A DNA stretch of 43,882 bases. Origin: an archaeon (lineage in GTDB: Archaea; Asgardarchaeota; Hermodarchaeia; Hermodarchaeales; Hermodarchaeaceae). Position numbers and translations under genes: made by a program. This document shows positions 34,677 to 42,091 of this stretch, one piece after another; the first letter of the stretch is position 1; every line of letters starts with the position of its first letter. The stretch lies in the NCBI GenBank assembly GCA_016550425.1, contig JABXGS010000130.1, forward strand, positions 1 through 43,882, given 5' to 3'. The notes below the pieces were generated by a model. The model worked only from the letters and a program-made list of their open reading frames with translations, was not told the DNA's origin and searched no databases.

Positions 34677-36697
34677 TCAGCTCCACTCCCTAAGTCTGGT
34701 TCTTCTTCCTGAGGTTGGGGTTTGCGACTGTCTGCGTGCGGTAATAAAACTTGAAGGACAGTACCATATTGTGGGTCATCAATCACGATATTTTTCACAT
34801 GGAATTTTCCACGGAAATATTCAACCAGAGCTGGAACCAGAAGGAGATTGGGATTGGCTTTTTGTGGTTGTTCGGGGTCCGATCGAAATAAGAGAACCCT
34901 TTCAATGTCAGAAAGTATCCATTTGGAATGGAATATGTCGATTTGCCAGTAATCAACACCTAATTCCTTAGTTGTTGATAGCTTGACTTCAATGGTTACA
35001 GGACCACCCATATCACGTTCTAAAACCAACCGGAATAATGATTGAAAAATCTGCATTACATATTCATTAGCAAACACCAAGGCCTTTTTTTCAGGGAAAG
35101 ATAAGGAAATTTGGTTTCTGGAATCGGGAATGGCTTCTTGGAGTTTTTGGATAAGATTGGTCAGCATTGGAACCAAATCAAACCGGTGGAACTCGGGTAA
35201 TGCCTGGGTATCGATGAGCCGTAGAAGTTGAATGCTTTTTAGCAAGTAATGAATCTCGTTGATTTCAGTTTGGATTAGATCAAGAAGTTGGGTCTGTTCT
35301 TCTTGGTTCGAAGTTGCCCGTCCAAGTTCTATGAAATTCATGATGGTTTGAAGCCGATTGGTTATCGTATTGTTTAGAATTGCTAGATAATAGTCCAACC
35401 TGCTTAATTGGGAGGTTGAAGGAACCCGAAGCTGGCGTTGAGTAATGGTGAACCGACGCAGCTCAGCTCGAACTCTTCCTAATTCGTTTAGCACCTCGGT
35501 AAAGCTGTCGGAAACGCCTTGGAGTTCCGTGAATACCAATCCAGGAGGTTCTGTATAGGAGATAATACCGGGTTCGGTTACGGCCATAGCTTCATGTTCA
35601 AGCTGCTCTAATGGACGATATAACCACCGAGAGAGCAGATACCCAATGGCACTAAATATGAGAATTATCAATCCGAACCCCATCAGCAGACCGACACCAA
35701 TGGTCTGCAATGCGACCAGTGCATCAATGGGATTAAGATATATTCGAAGGACACGTCCAATTAGGGTAATAGAGATAGTGACAGTTAGGGTCGTACCCAC
35801 CAAAAAGGAAATTATAAGCAAAACCCGAGTGGGGACCTGATATTTCACTGAAAGAGGGCGAATTGTAGCCATGTTTTCAAGTGTCTCAGTAAAAAGAACC
35901 ATTATGGCAATAAGAAAAACAAAGATGGCAAAAAGTGTGAGAGTATCAGAGATGGACCCAGCATAATAGAATGTTGAAACTGTTGGCCATCCAGGGGCAT
36001 ATTGGAAGGCAAACACTGTGTAGCCAAGAATGAGAAATATGCTGGCGAACATTAGAAGGAGCCGACTAGGCCGCCCAATGACGTCAAGTGGTGGATCTTG
36101 ATTGAAGTAGAACGCCCAAGCAAAGATTGCGGTGAAAAAACCTAAGAGTACCCGTACTCCCGTCCCGATGGCTGGCAATATTGGTGGGTTGTAAGTAAGG
36201 TTCATCTGATAGGTTGAAAGAATGCATATAACAAAAAATAACGTAATCAAAATATAGCCGGCAATTTGTCGCTTTGATTGCCTTCGTTGCTCGATTGATA
36301 GCAGTGCAAATCCGATAAGGAATACAACATTAGCTGCTGCAGTAAGGTATGCAGAGATATTTGGGTAGGTGATTTGAAAGCCTAAAAAGAAAATTTCAAT
36401 GAGCAACCAGTAGTGAGCTAATGCGCCTAATAAACAGCTGATAGCCACTGTCAGAGCAAGCCGTTTGGCGATTTTGCTATGAAACCCAAGAAGAACTAAA
36501 CAAATGCCAAAGACCGCGAGGAATCCCACAAGGTAGGCACCTATCAGATAAACCGTGGCAAATTGGGGTACAAATAAGCCAACAATTAGAGGCAATACCG
36601 ATAAGAGAAGAGCGATGGGAAATGCGATAGCCATGAGTTTCTGTTCATAGCTTCTGAACCAGCGGCTATTGTATTTTTGTTCCAACACCACACCCAC
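34673..36697 (-). CDS. Ten-helix membrane protein with degenerate histidine-kinase module (pseudo-kinase)
   Basis: 674 residues. About ten membrane helices (20-360) form an unrecognised sensor, followed by a HAMP-like linker, a DHp-like helical hairpin (~430-490) and a Bergerat-fold-like C-terminal domain (~500-655). In the DHp segment LNNTITNRLQ the position usually occupied by phospho-accepting His (LNHDIRNDLQ type) is Asn. In the ATPase domain the N-box asparagine is absent (QSLFRLVLER), the D/G1 box DxGxGI reads FHSKWIL, and the G2 box GLGL reads NPNLLLVP. The fold is recognisable but ATP binding and autophosphorylation look lost. GTG start; the ATG at residue 22 is possible. Coupled to the receiver gene. 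A scaffold or phosphatase-free sensor role is inferred. Confidence 0.78.
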   Translation of the reverse strand: MGVVLEQKYNSRWFRSYEQKLMAIAFPIALLLSVLPLIVGLFVPQFATVYLIGAYLVGFLAVFGICLVLLGFHSKIAKRLALTVAISCLLGALAHYWLLIEIFFLGFQITYPNISAYLTAAANVVFLIGFALLSIEQRRQSKRQIAGYILITLFFVICILSTYQMNLTYNPPILPAIGTGVRVLLGFFTAIFAWAFYFNQDPPLDVIGRPSRLLLMFASIFLILGYTVFAFQYAPGWPTVSTFYYAGSISDTLTLFAIFVFLIAIMVLFTETLENMATIRPLSVKYQVPTRVLLIISFLVGTTLTVTISITLIGRVLRIYLNPIDALVALQTIGVGLLMGFGLIILIFSAIGYLLSRWLYRPLEQLEHEAMAVTEPGIISYTEPPGLVFTELQGVSDSFTEVLNELGRVRAELRRFTITQRQLRVPSTSQLSRLDYYLAILNNTITNRLQTIMNFIELGRATSNQEEQTQLLDLIQTEINEIHYLLKSIQLLRLIDTQALPEFHRFDLVPMLTNLIQKLQEAIPDSRNQISLSFPEKKALVFANEYVMQIFQSLFRLVLERDMGGPVTIEVKLSTTKELGVDYWQIDIFHSKWILSDIERVLLFRSDPEQPQKANPNLLLVPALVEYFRGKFHVKNIVIDDPQYGTVLQVLLPHADSRKPQPQEEEPDLGSGAE

Positions 36698-36815
36698 GCT
36701 TCCGAACCATCGCAGTGGAAAGGAGAGAAGGAGTGTAAGCTAAAAAGCTTTTCACCAAAGTGTATCTGAAGCAGCGGGAAAATAAAAGGACCCTGAACCA
36801 GACATTAAAAACCTA

Positions 36816-38021
36816 CTATTCAGTTGGACTTAGGGAACAAACCTCAAGGAGTGTTTGTTGAAATTCATCTAACGTTTGTCGGAAGTCATCTCGTACTTCC
36901 AGATACAAGTGGTTCCGTTGTAGTTCCATAGTGTACAATATCCGCAGTAACTCGCTTTGTAAGAAATCTCCAATTTCTCGATAGGCATCGACCAGGGTAA
37001 GCATTTGTTTGGAATAGGCGCTATACTCAAGGTAGAGAGAATGTGCCTGAGATACTCCTAGGAGCATGCCAGAACAATCACGAATACGGTCCTGGAATTG
37101 CTTCATTTCTGCTCCGTTCCGTATTTTATCTCGAATCTCCAGCAATTCGAAATGCGAGCATTCGAAAATGCTGGAAAAGAGTGTTGCGTGATGTCGCTGA
37201 TAGACCCAGCGAGTTCGAGTTGCAAGGCTGACATGTTCTTTAAACAGCTCATGGACGCGTTTGAAGGAAGTGATTTTCTTGTCAAATTCTTCAAGTTCCG
37301 CTGAACCAAAGTAGCCAACCGATTCAGTGAGAATAAAGGCGGGATGATTTTGAGCGTCTTTTACAAAATACTCGATTGCCTCAACGACCGAATTGACCTT
37401 TTGGCTCAAGTCGTCTTCCGCAATAGCAGTTTCCACCTTTTCATAACCATCGAGCCGTAAATCCCTGGAAGTAACCGAAGTCGCGTACTGAAGCACTTGA
37501 AGGAAACGGCGCATTCCTTTACTGTAAGTCTGTTTAACTGCTTTTTCCAATTTTGGCATATATTCTGCCAATTTCGTGATATGGCGTTCCACGGCTTGGT
37601 ATTCGTCCAGAAACTGGCGAAGGAACCAACCAATGCCTTGCACATCGAGATCGTTGAGTTGTATCTTTACGCGTGGGTCACTAGTTGCTCGGACCATTTC
37701 AGCGAACATTCGATGATCTGTGATTCCAATCGAGGCAAACAGGGTCGCCATGCTCCGTCGAACGCTGCGATAATAGGTATAGTAAATCAACAAATGGTCG
37801 ACAAACTCATCAATGAATTCAATCAAAGCCTGGGTATCCACGAGATGATGTTGTAAGTCAGGAGATTTTTCTTGAAAATACTGAATAAGCCGTTTATTCG
37901 CCTCTTTTTGAATTCTACGAGATTCTTCATCATATTTTGCACTCAGGACTGTATAACGTTCGAGGAGCTCCCAGAATCGACTTGGAGGTTGAATATCAGA
38001 CTTGGAGGCATCCTCCCGCAT
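36816..38021 (-). CDS. Large alpha-helical protein of unknown function, next to the Rab-like GTPase
   Basis: 401 residues from the ATG at 38021 (the GTG at 38024 is immediately before it). The sequence is almost wholly predicted helix, rich in charged residues and aromatic positions (WELLERYTVLSAKYDEE..., FLRQFLDEYQAVERHI), with no glycine-rich loops, Walker motif or membrane span. It looks like a long bundle or several helical bundles; I cannot name a family. Only 39 bp separate it from the GTPase gene upstream on the same strand, so the two are almost certainly co-transcribed. That makes it a candidate effector or regulator of the GTPase (inference). The kinase-like gene follows 118 bp downstream. 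Confidence 0.8.
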   Translation of the reverse strand: MREDASKSDIQPPSRFWELLERYTVLSAKYDEESRRIQKEANKRLIQYFQEKSPDLQHHLVDTQALIEFIDEFVDHLLIYYTYYRSVRRSMATLFASIGITDHRMFAEMVRATSDPRVKIQLNDLDVQGIGWFLRQFLDEYQAVERHITKLAEYMPKLEKAVKQTYSKGMRRFLQVLQYATSVTSRDLRLDGYEKVETAIAEDDLSQKVNSVVEAIEYFVKDAQNHPAFILTESVGYFGSAELEEFDKKITSFKRVHELFKEHVSLATRTRWVYQRHHATLFSSIFECSHFELLEIRDKIRNGAEMKQFQDRIRDCSGMLLGVSQAHSLYLEYSAYSKQMLTLVDAYREIGDFLQSELLRILYTMELQRNHLYLEVRDDFRQTLDEFQQTLLEVCSLSPTE

Positions 38022-38060
38022 CACTATTCGACCTAACCTTTCTTGTGCAAGCGGGACCGG

Positions 38061-38609
38061 CTAATCCTGCGGCCCTTTTCGAGCAAGTTCAGTAGTCAGA
38101 ATGAGCTCTGCAAGTTTGTGAAAAACGTCATTGACGGCATAATCAGTTTTTGCGCTGGTTTCAAAAAAGGGCATACCCTTTTGTGCTGCATAAACCTGAA
38201 CCTCATCAGTAGAAACCACACGCGAATCAACAAGATCAATCTTGTTCCCGACCAGGATAATGGGCACATCAGCACCAGAATACTTTCGGATTTGATCATA
38301 CCATTTATCTACATTCACGAAGCTTTGCCGCATTGTGATATCAAAGACTAACAAGGCTCCCTTCGCACCTCGATAGTAAATTGGACGAACCCCGGCATAC
38401 CTTTCTTGCCCAGCGGTATCCCAAGCTTGGAGCTTGACGATATAGTTATTGAGGGGAAGTGATTTTACTATAAAATCAACACCAAGGGTGGAAATGTATC
38501 CATCAGTGAAAGTCCCATAAGCGAAGCGAGTGGTTAGACTTGTTTTGCCGACTTCAGCGTCACCGACTAGTACAACTTTGAAAAGGTAATCAAAAGCATC
38601 GTGTGACAT
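38061..38609 (-). CDS. Rab/Ras-like small GTPase
   Basis: 182 residues. All G motifs are intact: G1 GDAEVGKT (16-23), G2 Thr41 in ISTLGVDF (the Rab-like TIGVDF form), G3 WDTAGQE with Gln68, G4 NKID (122-125) and G5 TSAK (151-154). It should bind and hydrolyse GTP as a switch. There is no C-terminal cysteine for prenylation (it ends ARKGPQD), as in other archaeal homologues, so membrane attachment would need partners. Such close Rab-like proteins in prokaryotes point strongly to Asgard archaea. It is upstream of and co-oriented with the helical protein. Confidence 0.95.
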   Translation of the reverse strand: MSHDAFDYLFKVVLVGDAEVGKTSLTTRFAYGTFTDGYISTLGVDFIVKSLPLNNYIVKLQAWDTAGQERYAGVRPIYYRGAKGALLVFDITMRQSFVNVDKWYDQIRKYSGADVPIILVGNKIDLVDSRVVSTDEVQVYAAQKGMPFFETSAKTDYAVNDVFHKLAELILTTELARKGPQD

Positions 38610-38729
38610 GAGCTGGTCCCGGCAGCAGGTTTTTTCTTATCTTAATTCCGTGGAAGTTTCACTTAAAGATATGTGTCTGTAAACATCTCAGGCTGATTCT
38701 TCAAAAAATCTGTAAAGGGAGTAGAAGCA

Positions 38730-39890
38730 CTAGCGTGGTAGGTATTCAAATCCACGATAGCTCTTCCGACGTTGAAGCTTTTGCATATCATATAACTTCT
38801 TGAGTTCATTTGATGCGGTTCCTTTAGTAATCCCAATTTCTTCAGCAACGATGGAAGAGGTTACCCGCTTCAATTCTTTGGTAATCGCTATAATCTCGCG
38901 TTGAGTGGCAGTGAGTTCATCAAATTCTTCAAACCATTCTTCATCTTCAACGGCCGGGCTTGATTCAATAAATCGAGTTTCGTCTAAAGCGCTGGGTACA
39001 AGAGTAGTTACAGGTGGTGGACTAGGTTGTTGTTTGATGACTTGTTGGACAAATTCTCGGGTTATTCGGTCTCCTGCAGGTGTATCTTCTTGGAAAGCCA
39101 TCGATATGATGTTTTCACAAAATCGAAGAATGCTACGTGGATAACCCCGGGTGTGGAGATGGATCTCTTCAATGGCTTCGGAATTGAAAGGAGCAAGCCC
39201 CTTTCCACCAAAATGTTTTATTCGTTCTCGAATCAGCTGTTCTGACTCTTTTATAGTAAGCACCTCAATGCCATCTGGTCCTTCCGTCTCTAGCGAAAAT
39301 TCTAGGGTTACTCGTTCAGCCACCGGTGGAAAAATACTTGTGAGGGCCTGAGTGAAACCAGTTAGACCTGCAACAAAGACAACCATTGCTGGTAGATCAC
39401 TGAGCACTCGTAACCAGCGTACCGTTTTTCGTTTTTCCCTTTCAACAGCGTCAGAATCTTCTTGCGTTAGAGCAAGTGATTGCCCATCATCGATTAACAG
39501 CACGATGCGTTTCTTACTTTGCTTATGGAATTCCCGGACTTTGGCTGCCATGGCATCGACTAAAGTGGGAACTGTTTTGGTTTTCTGTATAAGTTGATCA
39601 TTAATTAACGAAATTAGAGCGCGACTCAGAATTATAGAGTCCAGAGGCTCTGAAATAAGAAGAGGGACCATGCCTTTGGATTTCGCCAAGGAGTCGTTGA
39701 ACCATCGCAGAATGTGTGTTTTGCCTGTTCCACGTCCACCTTCGATAAGAACAATATTTCCAGTGCGAAGTTGCACTGTTAAGGGATTGAGTAATCGGCT
39801 TTCACCCGCAAACACCTCAGGCATAACATCAATACGGAATGGAAAATCCGACCAACCTAGACTCTTCAATCGCTCATCAAAGACGAACAT
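38730..39890 (-). CDS. AAA+ ATPase with C-terminal winged helix-turn-helix
   Basis: 386 residues from the ATG at 39890; a TTG six codons upstream (39908) is less likely. Walker A is GGRGTGKT (51-58), Walker B is IVLLIDD (129-135), and a lid domain contains FNSEAIEEIHLHTRGYPRSILRF, in the manner of ExeA/TniB/Orc-type ATPases. An acidic linker (~300-325) joins a winged helix (TATQREIIAITKEL...SSIVAEEIGITKGTASNELKKL), so it probably binds DNA. It lacks the full Orc1/Cdc6 layout, so a replication-initiator role is not supported. It could be a transcriptional or nucleoid ATPase. It lies between the small-protein operon and the GTPase gene. Confidence 0.83.
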   Translation of the reverse strand: MFVFDERLKSLGWSDFPFRIDVMPEVFAGESRLLNPLTVQLRTGNIVLIEGGRGTGKTHILRWFNDSLAKSKGMVPLLISEPLDSIILSRALISLINDQLIQKTKTVPTLVDAMAAKVREFHKQSKKRIVLLIDDGQSLALTQEDSDAVEREKRKTVRWLRVLSDLPAMVVFVAGLTGFTQALTSIFPPVAERVTLEFSLETEGPDGIEVLTIKESEQLIRERIKHFGGKGLAPFNSEAIEEIHLHTRGYPRSILRFCENIISMAFQEDTPAGDRITREFVQQVIKQQPSPPPVTTLVPSALDETRFIESSPAVEDEEWFEEFDELTATQREIIAITKELKRVTSSIVAEEIGITKGTASNELKKLYDMQKLQRRKSYRGFEYLPR

Positions 39891-39965
39891 TTTCCAGCAC
39901 CAATGCAAGAGGTGATTTCTTTACTCTGATTGTTTGTTCACACGCTTCTCCCAGATACTTGTTGC

Positions 39966-40247
39966 CTATGCATCCGTTGATACGCCGTCACCCATCCGCC
40001 CCAAGAAATTATTGTAGGCGAAGGGACATACAACTTCAATACCGCCGGTGGGATCAAAGACCACCATCTCTTGCCCGATCGGACAGAAGAGGGCACAATA
40101 TCCCCCATCGACAAGGTGACCATTTCGTTGGCACTGAAAGGTCCGAGCGGTTGGAGTAATCAGTTCAAGAACTGCGGCAGCATCACGGTGTTCGATAGCT
40201 TCTTGTAGTCGTAGTTTCGGTTGAAGCGCTTTGGCTTTGTCACTCAC
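39966..40247 (-). CDS. 93-residue small protein with possible zinc-binding cysteines
   Basis: Unrecognised. An N-terminal helix (residues ~5-32) is followed by a beta-rich part with CQRNGH, YCALFCP and VVCP, four cysteines and a histidine that could bind a metal. The GTG start forms a GTGA overlap (40244-40247) with the stop of the 67-residue gene, indicating translational coupling. It ends 75 bp before the AAA+ gene start. No function proposed. Confidence 0.68.
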   Translation of the reverse strand: MSDKAKALQPKLRLQEAIEHRDAAAVLELITPTARTFQCQRNGHLVDGGYCALFCPIGQEMVVFDPTGGIEVVCPFAYNNFLGRMGDGVSTDA

Positions 40248-40447
40248 GCATTCCTCACTCCTCGTTTTTGTTTGGCCAGTGATTCATCTTCGCGTAATTG
40301 GGCAATTGTACGGGCAATCCGGACACGAAGCGTCGCTGTCACCAGGGGCATTGCTTCTTTGAGTTGTTCCTCAATGCTGGGTGCCTGGAGCGCGGCCAGT
40401 GCGTCCGTTCGAGCTCTCCCAGACGCCGACGCTTTCTCGGTTGCCAT
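40244..40447 (-). CDS. 67-residue helical small protein
   Basis: Unrecognised. The product is mostly helix with an Ala-rich start (TEKASASGRARTDALAALQ) and a charged second half (RVRIARTIAQLREDESLAKQKR). A strong TATA box, a 10-bp-phased repeat array and GAGGT (complement of 40458-40462) precede its ATG. Its stop overlaps the start of the 93-residue gene. The good promoter and coupling argue that both are real genes. Confidence 0.68.
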   Translation of the reverse strand: MATEKASASGRARTDALAALQAPSIEEQLKEAMPLVTATLRVRIARTIAQLREDESLAKQKRGVRNA

Positions 40448-40450
40448 CGC

Positions 40451-40500
40451 TCATGTTACCTCATTGAACTTCATTGATGTTCATTCATCTTCATTTTTTC
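40451..40500 (-). repeat. Five direct repeats at exact 10-bp spacing in the leader of the small-protein operon
   Basis: On the plus strand the decamers TCATGTTACC, TCATTGAACT, TCATTGATGT, TCATTCATCT and TCATTTTTTC follow each other without gaps; on the coding strand each ends in ATGA, four or five sharing AATGA. One repeat per helical turn puts all copies on one DNA face. They span the predicted transcription start and the ribosome binding site of the 67-residue gene, so they suit a cooperative repressor or a translational control element. Confidence 0.6.
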
Positions 40501-40516
40501 ACATATAAAGCTTCGC
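40500..40516 (-). promoter_or_regulatory. BRE/TATA promoter of the small-protein operon
   Basis: The minus strand reads GCGAAGC followed by TTTATATG (complement of 40502-40509), a good BRE/TATA pair. The start of transcription should fall near 40480, inside the 10-bp repeat array, giving a leader of about 33 bases. Confidence 0.6.
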
Positions 40517-40601
40517 ATGTTTTCTCCACGTCGTTTAAGTTGCTTAGAAAAGCGTAGCACCAAAATAATATGAAAAAGGTGACTGACAGAATTGGCAAAG
40601 C

Positions 40602-40618
40602 ATGGAATAAAATTCCAT
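40602..40618. repeat. Perfect 17-bp dyad
   Basis: ATGGAAT (40602-40608) and its reverse complement (40612-40618) flank AAA. It lies in the AT-rich 344-bp gap (40448-40791), about 95 bp upstream of the TATA box of the small-protein operon, and could be a regulator site. Besides this dyad, the palindrome at 40636-40655 and the promoter, I see nothing in the gap. Confidence 0.4.
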
Positions 40619-40635
40619 AAAAAAGCTCAAACGCG

Positions 40636-40655
40636 TTTATTTTTAAAAAAATAAA
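40636..40655 (-). terminator. AT-rich palindrome with T-tract downstream of the longin-like gene
   Basis: Nine-base arms (40636-40644 and 40647-40655) around AA give a 20-bp palindrome. On the minus strand it contains a run of seven T residues, which suits archaeal termination. It lies ~140 bp past the longin-like gene stop, so the assignment is tentative. Confidence 0.35.
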
Positions 40656-40791
40656 ATTAAGTCGGTCATTAAATAGGCTAAATGAACGTTAAAATTCCCC
40701 TTTTCATTTTCACTTAAAGGCGCTATATATTTCTTGATAACCCATTCGCCTAGAAAGCGCGCCAATCCAAATTTTCTTGACCACAAGGAAC

Positions 40792-41892
40792 TTAATCAGT
40801 GCTCTCCTGAGGTTCCGGCTCAGATTCCGTCTCAGTAGGATGTGCAAGGATAGATTCCTGGGAGAGATAGGTGAGGAGTCGGAAGCGTTCGGAATCGAGA
40901 TGAAGGAGAACTCGCAGGTGTTCGAGAGTGAAGTGTTGAGCGCTTCGGCGGAACTCATTGAAACTGATAAGTTGAGCTCGAAGGTTTTCAAATTGAAGTT
41001 CTAGCAGCATGGCTTGAAGAGCTGCATCATCTTTAGCCAAGTCAAGGGCATGTTTAGCAAGGTCCATGTTGGGTTGGTTGATGGGAGCGATAAACACCGG
41101 AGATTTCTTGGTGAGATTAACAAAAAGGTAATGATTGAGATTTTCCGGTGTGGTAAGGCTCCGATAGACCGTTTCTGAAACACCAAGGAGTGTAGGACGT
41201 TTGCGTCGTTGATCTTTACGGCTTTCAAGGATGCCTTGCGCAGTTTCGAGGTCATTGATTCCAGGCATATTGGGGACGGTAAAGGGGAGGACGTTGTCGA
41301 TGGCTTCACTGAGTTCTTCGAATTTCTTTTTCTTAACGCCCGTAATTATTATCGCGTTACCAACCAGAATGTTGAGGAGAACAACATCAAGGGTATCTTC
41401 GAAGATTTCCAAGATGTATTCAGCGGAGGAAATCCTGCGTTTAGCGACCTGGGACCGTTTGTTGTGAGCGTCTAAGGCGTCATTGATAATGGGAAGAAAG
41501 CCTTGAAACGGTTTGACATCCCCATTCCACTTTTTGAGTAGCGGTTCATATTGAGCATAAAAGAGGACGTTTAGGCTGTGGAGGACGGCTTGAACTTCGA
41601 GTTCGTCGGCGTTACCGTCAGCGAGCCCGACTGTGATAAGGCCAATAGGGGCGTCTGGTAAGGCAGGGCTGGCTGGGGCAGAGGAGTGCTGTTTATCATA
41701 GACGTCGTAGTGGAAGCGGTATTCACCAGCACCAATCGTTCGGATTTCTTCAGCAATGGCTTCATGACCAAATTCACGAATGGCAGTGAGTAGCCCGGTT
41801 AGTAGTGTCTGTTCGAGTTTGACAACAGGCGAGGTATGGGAGACTAGGGTTTCACCGGATTGAAGAAATATGAACACTGAATACATGACCAT
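40792..41892 (-). CDS. Longin/roadblock-like N-terminal domain protein, possible DENN-like second domain
   Basis: 366 residues from the ATG at 41892, which has GGTG 6 bases upstream; the GTG at 41901 and ATG at 41886 are alternatives. Residues ~1-125 (MYSVFIFLQSGETLVSHTS...LLTGLLTAIREFG...IGLITVGLAD) follow the strand-helix-strand pattern of longin/roadblock-type domains common in Asgard archaea. Residues ~165-280 (ILEIFEDTLDVVLLNILVGNAIIITGV...LPFTVPN...LLGVSETVYRSL) resemble the pattern of the cDENN domain of eukaryotic Rab exchange factors. That resemblance is by eye and weak. A helical region and an acidic tail (TETESEPEPQESTD) finish the protein. A link to the GTPase gene 2.2 kb downstream on the same strand is plausible but unproven. 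Confidence 0.7.
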   Translation of the reverse strand: MVMYSVFIFLQSGETLVSHTSPVVKLEQTLLTGLLTAIREFGHEAIAEEIRTIGAGEYRFHYDVYDKQHSSAPASPALPDAPIGLITVGLADGNADELEVQAVLHSLNVLFYAQYEPLLKKWNGDVKPFQGFLPIINDALDAHNKRSQVAKRRISSAEYILEIFEDTLDVVLLNILVGNAIIITGVKKKKFEELSEAIDNVLPFTVPNMPGINDLETAQGILESRKDQRRKRPTLLGVSETVYRSLTTPENLNHYLFVNLTKKSPVFIAPINQPNMDLAKHALDLAKDDAALQAMLLELQFENLRAQLISFNEFRRSAQHFTLEHLRVLLHLDSERFRLLTYLSQESILAHPTETESEPEPQESTD

Positions 41893-41957
41893 AAGTTTCA
41901 CCGCCCTTTGCCAAAATCCCTGTAAAACACTATTGATTTAGCGTTTGTTTATGAACA

Positions 41958-41977
41958 ATTAAAGGTTATCCTTTAAT
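41958..41977. repeat. Perfect inverted repeat upstream of the longin-like gene
   Basis: ATTAAAGG (41958-41965) and CCTTTAAT (41970-41977) flank TTAT. The 20-bp dyad lies ~65 bp upstream of the longin-like start, near the expected promoter, and could be an operator. The surrounding 190-bp gap is AT-rich and otherwise shows only a possible terminator. Confidence 0.4.
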
Positions 41978-42011
41978 GACATGGGTAAATATTACAAATT
42001 TTTTAATTCAT

Positions 42012-42040
42012 GAAAAAAATCACTTCTCTAAAAAAGAAGC
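42012..42040 (-). terminator. Short hairpin plus T7 run after the 2-hydroxyacid dehydrogenase gene
   Basis: On the minus strand CTTCT (complement of 42035-42039) pairs with AGAAG (complement of 42023-42027) and is followed by seven T residues (complement of 42013-42019). It lies ~50 bp past the dehydrogenase stop. The stem is weak; the T-run is the stronger evidence. Confidence 0.4.
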
Positions 42041-42091
42041 GCAATTAGGGAATTGTGATTTATTTTTAGAGTTGTTATGCAAAAGAATCAT

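Noticed and set aside
38730..39890. Orc1/Cdc6 replication initiator and nearby replication origin
   Set aside because: The AAA+ plus winged-helix layout is similar, but the Orc-type signature regions are not evident and no clear origin repeat cluster was found next to it.
40710..40991. 93-codon minus-strand frame at the end of the longin-like gene
   Set aside because: It is a shifted reading of the longin-like gene's 3' end with biased Ser/Arg composition.
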